Source: Acidobacteriota bacterium
Lineage (GTDB): Bacteria; Acidobacteriota; Thermoanaerobaculia; Multivoradales; JAHEKO01
Assembly (NCBI GenBank): GCA_030610025.1
Contig: JAUWSP010000200.1
Coordinates: 1-5,837, forward strand
Direction: 5' to 3'
DNA: 5,837 bases
Below, piece after piece: positions 1 to 5,245 of the stretch. The notes beneath the pieces were generated by a model. It was not told the DNA's origin. It searched no databases and saw only the letters and a list, made by a program, of their open reading frames with translations. The position numbers and the translations under genes were made by a program. The stretch's first letter is position 1, and every line of letters starts with the position of its first letter.

Positions 1-206
1 TCGACCCCTATCTGGGTAACTTCGAGATCAAGGCTCTCCTCAAACGACGGGACAAGCTCGTCAAGATGATCGAAGGTGAGATCAAGAAGCAGGGCGAAGA
101 CAAGATACTGTTCAACTACGGAGATGCCCCGCCGGGTCTGGTCATCAGCTACGACGAAACAGCTGAGCTAGCGCCGCACGGCGTTGCTGTCGAGAACGCT
201 GGGTAG
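1..206 (+). CDS. C-terminal end of a FAM20/HipA-like kinase homologue (partial)
   Basis: Open at the left edge; only the last 67 codons are present, read in the third frame and ending at TAG 204-206. The fragment begins DPYLGNFEIKALLKRRDKL, continues with a charged helix (KMIEGEIKKQGEDK) and has LFNYGDAPPGLVISYDE near the end. The complete protein encoded just downstream has the same tail (APYL..VEI.AL..RR, then LFDYGDPDPGVSIQYE): I count 22 identities over 51 positions. So this is the upstream member of a tandem paralogous pair. This copy continues about 15 residues past the point where its neighbour stops. The catalytic part lies outside the window, so activity and secretion cannot be judged here. 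The family assignment rests on the neighbour. Confidence 0.8.
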   Translation, partial: DPYLGNFEIKALLKRRDKLVKMIEGEIKKQGEDKILFNYGDAPPGLVISYDETAELAPHGVAVENAG

Positions 207-213
207 GGTGCTC

Positions 214-250
214 AACCGGCCTTGACCGGTTCTCCCCCGACTTCGGAGGG
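214..250 (+). terminator. Two adjacent hairpins after the first gene, possible weak terminator
   Basis: Eight bases after the stop codon AACCGG (214-219) pairs with CCGGTT (226-231) over a 6-base loop. Directly after it CCCCCG (234-239) pairs with CGGaGGG (244-250), with loop ACTT and one bulged A. No proper T-tract follows (only TTT at 254-256), so a classical rho-independent terminator is not established. The hairpins may instead stabilise the transcript end between the two paralogous genes. Confidence 0.3.
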
Positions 251-279
251 CCATTTCTGCTGAACCCTGGGCAGGGAGT

Positions 280-1299
280 ATGCGTAACACAGGTATGGGA
301 ACCTGCCAGTCAGGGCTTCTCGATGGGAAGCCAAAAGCCCCCGCGCTGCTGAGACTTCAATGGAAACTTGCCGGAACGCCCAGGTGTAGCTGGTGGTTTG
401 TCGGCCTTGTCTGCCTGTTCGTCACGCTAACGCCGTCCATGACTTCGAGAGTCTCGGCGCAAACGACGCCTGCCGGGACCTTCGACTCGCGGACCCTGCT
501 CGGTCCTGATGGTGAGGAGCTTCCGTTTGCCGATTGGGATGATCTCGTGAGCTTCCTGGCCAGCGCCGAGCAACGTGCCGTCAAGCTCCTGTCGCGTGGA
601 GTTACCGGGGCCAGGAGGCTGACTCTCGAGCAGGGGGGGGTCGAAGCTCGAGTCATCTTCCATGATGTCGATCGACTGGAGCAAAAGACCAAACGGCTGC
701 CGAACGGGCGGACCGTGATGTATCTGCGGGACAGCTACAAGAGTCAGATCGCCGCCTATCGACTCGGGCGGCTGCTGGGAATGCAGAACGTGCCGCCTAC
801 CGTGGGTCGAGTGTCGGAAACCGCATCAGGCTCGGCGCAGCTGTGGATCGAGGAGGCCGTGACGGAAGACATCCGCCGGGAAGAGGGCCCGGAGCTGGCG
901 GACCACAACCTATGGAACCAGAGCCTGGCCGACATGCGGGTCTTCGACAATCTCATCAACAACATCGATCGTAACCAGGGCAACATGTTGGTGGACTCCT
1001 TCGGCAATCTCTGGCTGATCGACCATACCCGTTCGTTCGGGCAGGACAAGGTTCTTCCGCTGCCCGAGATGATCACCCGGTGCTCGCATCGGATGCTCCA
1101 TGGACTCCGGTCGTTGGACGAACAGACCGTCAGGCGGGAGATGGCGCCCTACCTGACCCGCGTCGAGATCAATGCGCTGTGGCATCGAAGGCAACAGGTG
1201 TTGGGTCAAATTGAACAGAGCAACGCCACCTTGGGGAAGGACTTCGTTCTGTTCGATTACGGCGATCCCGATCCAGGCGTTTCCATTCAGTATGAGTGA
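280..1299 (+). CDS. Secreted FAM20/HipA-like atypical kinase homologue
   Basis: 339 residues. The N-terminus has a hydrophobic stretch (about 38-52, WWFVGLVCLFVTLTP) followed by VSA-QT, a plausible signal peptidase I site after residue 60, so the protein is probably exported. The catalytic signature is VFDNLINNIDRNQGNML (221-237): D230 would be the catalytic Asp and N235 a metal ligand. LIDHTRSF (246-253) follows, with D248 in the DFG-like position. This arrangement is known from FAM20C, HipA and PI3/4-kinase-like folds. Further upstream, RVIFHDV (124-130) and SQIAAY (155-160) occupy the positions where I expect the ATP-binding Lys and its Glu partner; here they read His128 and Gln156. The protein may therefore be a weak kinase or a pseudokinase. 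The start is uncertain: ATG 280 has GGGAG only one base before it, and ATG 295 (residue 6) is an alternative. An 8-G run lies inside the gene. The substrate is unknown. It is a paralogue of the gene ending at 206. Confidence 0.72.
   Translation: MRNTGMGTCQSGLLDGKPKAPALLRLQWKLAGTPRCSWWFVGLVCLFVTLTPSMTSRVSAQTTPAGTFDSRTLLGPDGEELPFADWDDLVSFLASAEQRAVKLLSRGVTGARRLTLEQGGVEARVIFHDVDRLEQKTKRLPNGRTVMYLRDSYKSQIAAYRLGRLLGMQNVPPTVGRVSETASGSAQLWIEEAVTEDIRREEGPELADHNLWNQSLADMRVFDNLINNIDRNQGNMLVDSFGNLWLIDHTRSFGQDKVLPLPEMITRCSHRMLHGLRSLDEQTVRREMAPYLTRVEINALWHRRQQVLGQIEQSNATLGKDFVLFDYGDPDPGVSIQYE
633..640 (+). repeat. G8 homopolymer inside the kinase-like gene
   Basis: Eight consecutive G bases in codons for residues 118-121 (Q-G-G-V), before the catalytic core. 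The reading frame is intact in this copy. Gain or loss of one base would truncate the protein, so this is either a slippage-prone site or a place where an assembly error could easily arise. Confidence 0.85.
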
Positions 1300-1310
1300 C
1301 CGGACCTCGG

Positions 1311-1331
1311 GCCAGCAGTGACAGCGCTGGC
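1311..1331 (+). other. Inverted repeat between the kinase-like gene and the UbiD gene
   Basis: GCCAGC (1311-1316) and GCTGGC (1326-1331) form a perfect 6-bp stem over a 9-base loop, 11 bases after the TGA at 1297-1299. No T-run follows. It could mark the end of the upstream transcript, or it may be chance in GC-rich DNA. Confidence 0.25.
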
Positions 1332-1393
1332 GGCGCGACAGGCGGAAGAGAGACTCGCCATTCCTCGGGGCCTGCAAGGGTAGACTAGCCCGA

Positions 1394-3202
1394 ATGACGC
1401 AGACCTCCTTCCCCGATCTGAGGGCCTACCTCGACCGCCTGCGACGAGATGGAGATCTCGCCGTGGTGGAGGCTGCCGTCGACCCCCATCTGGAGGTTGC
1501 GGAGATCCACCGCAGGGTCATCGCCGCGGGCGGCCCGGCCCTGCTCTTCACCAATCCTCTGGGGTCGGCGTTTCCACTGGTCACCAATCTGTTCGGCACC
1601 GCGCGCCGTGCCGGCATGGCCTTCGGCGAGAAGCCGTTTCGGCTCATCGAGCGCCTTGTAGCTCTCTCGCATGAGTTGCTGCCTCCGAGCTTGTCAGGCC
1701 TCTGGGGTGCGAAGGATATGGCTTGGGAAGCGATGCGGATCGGCTCAAGGAGGACCCGGCACGGAGCGGTCATGCAAAGGGTCAGGCGCGACGTGGATCT
1801 GAGGCAGCTTCCCGTGATTACCTCCTGGCCGGGCGATGGAGGGCCGTTCATGACCCTCCCCCTGGTCTTCACCGAGCACCCGGAGGATGGCGGCCACAAT
1901 CTCGGAATGTATCGGCTGCAGATTCACGACCGACGAACGACGGGGATGCACTGGCAGATCGGCAAGGGGGGTGGCTTTCACTACACCGTGGCGGAAGCCG
2001 CCCAGCAGCCTCTCCCGGCGACGGTCTACCTCGGAGGACCTCCGGCACTGATCCTCGCCGCGGTAGCGCCTCTACCTGAGAATGTCCCCGAGCTCATGCT
2101 GGCCTCGCTGATCGTCGGGCAGAAGCTGCGCTTGTGCTCGGGGCCCGAGGGATCGAGTCTGCTGGCTGATTGCGAGTTCGCCTTCGGTGGCCATGTCCCC
2201 CCCGACGTTCGCCGCACGGAGGGGCCGTTTGGTGACCACTACGGTTACTATTCTCTGGCTCACGACTATCCGATCTTCGAAGTCGACTGGATGGCCTGCC
2301 GTAAAGATGCGATCTATCCGGCGACCGTCGTGGGCAAGCCCCGCCAGGAAGACTTCTTTATCGGAGATCTGCTGCAGGAGTTGTTGGCGCCCTTGTTTCC
2401 GTTGGTGATGCCCGGAGTGATCGATCTCTGGTCCTACGGTGAGACTGGCTACCATTCGCTGGCTGCGGCCGTTGTCAAGGAGCGCTACAAGCGCGAGGCC
2501 ATGGCCAGCGCGTTTCGAATCCTGGGCGAAAGCCAGCTCTCACTCACGAAGTTCCTGTTGATTACCGACCAGAGGGTCGATCTGAGGGATTTCAAGGCTA
2601 CCCTCGAGCACGTTCTGGAGCGCACCCGACCCGAAACCGATCTGTTCGTTCTCAGCAACCTCTCCATGGATACGCTGGACTACTCCGGGCCGCGAGTCAA
2701 CGAGGGCTCGAAAGGCGTTTGGCTGGGGCTGGGAGAGCCTGTACGGCAGCTGCCAGAGGAGTTTCGGGCCGACGTCTTGCCTCGAGGGGTGACCGAGGTC
2801 GAGATCTTTTGTCCGGGCTGTCTGGTCGTCGGTGGTCCGTCGCAGGCCGACGAGCCCCGAGCGGGTGAGCGTCTGGCAGCCGAATCGGTGTTCCGAGACT
2901 GGCCCCTGTTGGTCTTGACCGACGAGCCGGCCCGAGCGGCTGCCAGCTCGATCAACTTCCTGTGGACGACGTTCACCCGCTTCGAGCCGGCGGCCGATAT
3001 TCATGCAGCCGAGAGCCGCGTGGTGCGAAACCACGTAACCTACAGCCCACCAATCCTGATCGACGCTCGGCGCAAGCCGGGGTTTCCGGAGGAGCTGTTT
3101 TGCTCGCCCGAGATCGCCGACAGGGTGACACGGCGATGGAAGGAGTACTTTCCACAGGGTGGCATCGAGATGGGCGATTCGGACCGGGGCCATCTGGATT
3201 GA
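1394..3202 (+). CDS. UbiD-family prenylated-FMN-dependent decarboxylase (long ~600-residue type)
   Basis: 602 residues. UbiD enzymes reversibly decarboxylate unsaturated or aromatic acids in the cytoplasm using prenylated FMN made by UbiX. The N-terminal domain is typical (PDLRAYLDRLRRDGDL; later GPALLFTNP and PLVTNLFGT). The core has NLGMYR (169-174), matching the metal-binding Asn and the catalytic Arg of Fdc1 (N168, R173 in that enzyme). MHWQIGKGGGFHY (185-197) and PLPENVPEL follow, where E233 is the likely metal-binding Glu. EGPFGDHYGYY (276-286) puts E276 and D281 where Fdc1 has E277 and E282. The C-terminal part (PILIDARRKPGFPEEL, then RRWKEYFP) is what I associate with the ~600-residue group, longer than the ~490-residue E. 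coli UbiD. Such proteins include candidates for the menaquinone (futalosine) decarboxylation step, but the substrate cannot be read from sequence. The start has only a distant AAGGG (1376-1380), 13 bases upstream. An SDR gene follows after 16 bases, suggesting an operon. No ubiX is in the window. Confidence 0.9.
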   Translation: MTQTSFPDLRAYLDRLRRDGDLAVVEAAVDPHLEVAEIHRRVIAAGGPALLFTNPLGSAFPLVTNLFGTARRAGMAFGEKPFRLIERLVALSHELLPPSLSGLWGAKDMAWEAMRIGSRRTRHGAVMQRVRRDVDLRQLPVITSWPGDGGPFMTLPLVFTEHPEDGGHNLGMYRLQIHDRRTTGMHWQIGKGGGFHYTVAEAAQQPLPATVYLGGPPALILAAVAPLPENVPELMLASLIVGQKLRLCSGPEGSSLLADCEFAFGGHVPPDVRRTEGPFGDHYGYYSLAHDYPIFEVDWMACRKDAIYPATVVGKPRQEDFFIGDLLQELLAPLFPLVMPGVIDLWSYGETGYHSLAAAVVKERYKREAMASAFRILGESQLSLTKFLLITDQRVDLRDFKATLEHVLERTRPETDLFVLSNLSMDTLDYSGPRVNEGSKGVWLGLGEPVRQLPEEFRADVLPRGVTEVEIFCPGCLVVGGPSQADEPRAGERLAAESVFRDWPLLVLTDEPARAAASSINFLWTTFTRFEPAADIHAAESRVVRNHVTYSPPILIDARRKPGFPEELFCSPEIADRVTRRWKEYFPQGGIEMGDSDRGHLD

Positions 3203-3209
3203 ACCCAAC

Positions 3210-3216
3210 GGAGGAG
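3210..3216 (+). promoter_or_regulatory. Ribosome binding site fixing the SDR start
   Basis: GGAGGAG ends two bases before ATG 3219. It selects that start over the in-frame upstream ATG at 3159, which lies inside the end of the UbiD gene and would add 20 residues unlike any SDR N-terminus. Confidence 0.8.
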
Positions 3217-3218
3217 CC

Positions 3219-3995
3219 ATGAACCTGGAGCTCGAAGGAAAAGTCGCGTTGGTCACGGGTGGCAGCAGGGGGCTGGGGAGGGCCATCGCGCTGAAACTGG
3301 CAGAGGAGGGTTGTGGTCTGGCCATTTGTGCCCGAGGCGAGCAAGATCTGGCCGAGGTGGCAGACGAGGTGCGAGGGATGGGCCGTCCTGTCTACTACCA
3401 CCCCCTCGATGTAACTGAGGATCAGGGCATTGATGCCTTCGTCGAACAGGCAGCACGGCAGCTGGGTCGACTCGACATTCTGGTCAACAACGTGGGTGGG
3501 AATCGGCGGGTGGCCTTCGCCGACTCGAAAGACCGCGACTGGCAGGAGATCCTGGACATCAACTTCCATTCCCACGTGAGATTCAGCCGGGCTGTCATAC
3601 CGCATCTGAGACGACATTCCTCTGGGGTCATCCTCTTCATCGCTTCGATTTTTGGCCGCGAGGCCGGTGGCCCCGGCCTGTCGATCTACAACACCACCAA
3701 GTCGGCCCTGATCAGTCTGGCCAAGATCATGGCTCTGGAGCTGGCTCCGGAGGGCATCAGGGTCAACAGCATCGCCCCCGGCTCGATTCGATTTCCAGGC
3801 GGCAGCTGGGACCGCCGCTGCCAGGATGATCCCGAGAGCATGGCGGAGTTCATCCGCGCGAACCTGCCTCTGGGGCGTTTTGGAACGGCTGAGGAGCTGG
3901 CTGACGTCGTGACGTTCCTGGCCTCGCCACGGGCCAGTCTCGTTACCGGCGCCTGCGTCAACGCCGACGGCGGACAGTCCCGATCCTTGATCTAG
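3219..3995 (+). CDS. Short-chain dehydrogenase/reductase (classical SDR, FabG-like)
   Basis: 258 residues, the usual length for a classical SDR. Visible motifs in order: the cofactor loop TGGSRGLG (13-20); the basic R17 and R39 (CAR), which favour NADP(H); LDVT (63-66) for the adenine ring; NNVGG (90-94) in place of the common NNAG; N115; S143; and the catalytic Y157xxxK161. APGSI (186-190) and the C-terminal GRFGTAEELADVVTFLASPRAS followed by TGACVNADGG are typical of FabG-like SDRs. The complete N-S-Y-K tetrad implies an active, cytoplasmic NAD(P)-dependent oxidoreductase acting on an alcohol or ketone. The insert FPGGSWDRR (192-200) sits in the substrate-binding region. It lies 16 bases after the UbiD gene with its own strong ribosome binding site, so the two are probably co-transcribed and may act on successive intermediates. 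The substrate is unknown; a fatty-acid FabG role is possible but not favoured by the context. Confidence 0.92.
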   Translation: MNLELEGKVALVTGGSRGLGRAIALKLAEEGCGLAICARGEQDLAEVADEVRGMGRPVYYHPLDVTEDQGIDAFVEQAARQLGRLDILVNNVGGNRRVAFADSKDRDWQEILDINFHSHVRFSRAVIPHLRRHSSGVILFIASIFGREAGGPGLSIYNTTKSALISLAKIMALELAPEGIRVNSIAPGSIRFPGGSWDRRCQDDPESMAEFIRANLPLGRFGTAEELADVVTFLASPRASLVTGACVNADGGQSRSLI

Positions 3996-4009
3996 CCGCA
4001 ACGATCTAG
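3989..4009. repeat. Direct repeat GATCTAG x2 carrying both convergent stop codons
   Basis: GATCTAG at 3989-3995 and 4003-4009 is separated by CCGCAAC, giving a 14-base period. The plus-strand SDR stop (TAG 3993-3995) lies in the first copy. The minus-strand YjbQ-like stop (CTA 4006-4008, TAG when read) lies in the second. The genes end only 10 bases apart, leaving no room between them for an ordinary terminator hairpin. Confidence 0.7.
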
Positions 4010-5070
4010 CTGAAGCCGATCAAGTCGACGTGAAGCATCCGAGCGAGGTTGGTCGCCCGACCCCACTGCACGAGTACCGGACTCTGGTAGGTGCCTTGAA
4101 CGATCGAGGAACCCTCGCCACTTTCGCTCACGAGGAGGCTGACCGAGCGCTTCATGCGGAGGAACTTTTGGGCCGGGCGCGCCATGAAACGGGCGATCAG
4201 GTGCTCGAATCGGGATTCGCTGATCCCGGTGGCGTCCAACACCTCGTTGAGAACTCTCACCAGGTCGTAACTCACATAGTCGCGGGTCTTGCTCAGAGCC
4301 CGGCGGGGGTCCTTGACGAGGCTGCGTCCCTGCCGTGCCATGAAGCGCATCGGGTCCTTGAGTACCTCGGCGAGGTCGTGGCGCAGCAGGAGGGTCTCGT
4401 ACTCGTTGACTGTCAGTCCGCTGAGCGTCTCCTTGGAATCCAGGGAGACGTCGATGCGGCCCTTTTCAACGCCATGAGTGCGGACCATCTGGTCGATGCG
4501 GTCGAACAAGCCGACGTCCGGATCGCGCAGATTCACGGAGTCGACGGGGTGTCTCGAGACCGGCACCGAGAGCTCGAAGCCGTCGATCCTTTCCTCGCGG
4601 TTGTAGGCCAGGGCAGTGGTGCGGCGCTGGCGAACGCCGTGCTCGTGGACCCCATCCAGGTCGATGAAGTGAGCAGAGGCTGCGGGGTCGTTGGTATAGG
4701 TAACGCAGTTCCTGAGTCCCGAGCTGATGAAAGCCAGGTGGGAATCTGCGTTCTTGGGCTCGGTTCGACGCTGCTCATCACTCAACTCATTCCTGAGATG
4801 CAGCTTGTCGTGCTCGTAGTTGGCATTCGGAGGAAAGATCTGCTGGAAGAGGTGGAGAATGGACCCCAGCCGATCGCGGCTGTAGCCGAGTCGCGAGCAG
4901 AGGCTCTGATCGAGATATCCCGCTGTGGTGTGATGAGAGCAGTAGAGTGTCCGGTGGTACTTGGCGAAGATGTCGCCGAGCTCCTCACGGATTCGCTGAC
5001 TGACATCGATGACGTCGAGTCGATCGGAAGGCTCCAGCACCAAGGTGATCTCGGTCGGGGATATGCCCAT
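4006..5070 (-). CDS. YjbQ/UPF0047-domain protein with a YjbQ-like C-terminal half
   Basis: 354 residues from the ATG at 5070, which follows GGAGGAG by six bases. An upstream in-frame TTG at 5085 would overlap that site and is not chosen. Residues ~1-157 resemble YjbQ/UPF0047 (usually ~140 residues): RLDVIDVSQRI, the family motif HHTTAG (46-51), YEHD (85-88), NADSHLAFISSGL (107-119) and FIDLDG (135-140) with RQRRTT (147-152). The usual GTWQ-type turn is absent from this part. The second half contains SGLTVNE (217-223), like the TAGLTINE stretch of YjbQ but without its His, then a helical, basic region (~225-310). It ends with GTYQSPVLVQW (326-336), close to the family's GTWQ segment, and the strand MLHVDLIGF. 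By eye this is an internally duplicated protein or one domain split by a long insert. YjbQ of E. coli is linked to a secondary thiamine-phosphate synthase activity; the role of this longer form is unknown. It appears cytoplasmic, with no signal peptide. Confidence 0.82.
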   Translation of the reverse strand: MGISPTEITLVLEPSDRLDVIDVSQRIREELGDIFAKYHRTLYCSHHTTAGYLDQSLCSRLGYSRDRLGSILHLFQQIFPPNANYEHDKLHLRNELSDEQRRTEPKNADSHLAFISSGLRNCVTYTNDPAASAHFIDLDGVHEHGVRQRRTTALAYNREERIDGFELSVPVSRHPVDSVNLRDPDVGLFDRIDQMVRTHGVEKGRIDVSLDSKETLSGLTVNEYETLLLRHDLAEVLKDPMRFMARQGRSLVKDPRRALSKTRDYVSYDLVRVLNEVLDATGISESRFEHLIARFMARPAQKFLRMKRSVSLLVSESGEGSSIVQGTYQSPVLVQWGRATNLARMLHVDLIGFS

Positions 5071-5076
5071 ATGACG

Positions 5077-5083
5077 CTCCTCC
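5077..5083 (-). promoter_or_regulatory. Ribosome binding site of the YjbQ-like gene
   Basis: Read on the minus strand, GGAGGAG sits six bases before ATG 5070. Good match and spacing make the ATG the preferred start over TTG 5085. Confidence 0.82.
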
Positions 5084-5100
5084 AAGGGTCTGAAGCGCGA

Positions 5101-5128
5101 ATTCTATACTTTCAGATAGGAATCACAA
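5101..5128 (-). promoter_or_regulatory. Sigma-70-like promoter of the YjbQ-like gene
   Basis: On the minus strand TTGTGA (5128-5123) and TAGAAT (5106-5101) are separated by 16 bases. They match TTGACA at 4 of 6 and TATAAT at 5 of 6 positions. The start site would fall near 5094, giving a leader of about 25 bases that contains the ribosome binding site. The local AT-richness stands out against the GC-rich surroundings. It is predicted from sequence only. Confidence 0.6.
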
Positions 5129-5216
5129 GGGTGGAGTCCGTCACTGTACTCGAGAAGGGGTCGCCACGAGCTGCCAACGAGCCTTGTCGGCATCGATCGA
5201 AGCAGTGTCTGGGTAG

Positions 5217-5226
5217 CCCTGCAGGG
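5217..5226. repeat. 10-bp perfect palindrome upstream of the methyltransferase gene
   Basis: CCCTGCAGGG is a perfect palindrome, seven bases before the ribosome binding site of the methyltransferase gene. It could be a small operator half-turn or chance. The rest of the divergent intergenic region (about 5129-5233) shows no convincing plus-strand promoter to me. Confidence 0.35.
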
Positions 5227-5233
5227 TTGGCCT

Positions 5234-5239
5234 GAGGAG
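5234..5239 (+). promoter_or_regulatory. Ribosome binding site of the methyltransferase gene
   Basis: GAGGAG lies six bases before ATG 5246. A nearer ATG at 5242, in another frame, opens only a 12-codon reading frame ending at TGA 5278-5280, so 5246 is the start of the long protein. Confidence 0.75.
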
Positions 5240-5245
5240 AAATGC

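Noticed and set aside
3159..3218. Upstream ATG giving a 20-residue longer SDR
   Set aside because: It overlaps the UbiD gene, lacks a ribosome binding site and adds residues not seen in SDRs. ATG 3219 follows a strong GGAGGAG.
2540..3325. Minus-strand reading frame of ~260 codons within the UbiD gene
   Set aside because: Antisense shadow of a well-supported protein, with low-complexity composition and no family match that I can see.
2973..4001. Minus-strand reading frame of ~340 codons across the UbiD end and the SDR
   Set aside because: It lies antisense to two clear enzymes and has no recognisable domain. Such shadows are expected in GC-rich genes.
5105..5110. TATACT as a plus-strand -10 box for the methyltransferase gene
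   Set aside because: No -35-like hexamer lies 15-19 bases upstream, and the same AT-rich bases are better explained by the minus-strand promoter.
4030..5235. Long plus-strand reading frame of ~400 codons opposite the YjbQ-like gene
   Set aside because: Its product shows no recognisable motif, and its GTG start has no ribosome binding site. The opposite strand has family motifs, a promoter and a ribosome binding site.
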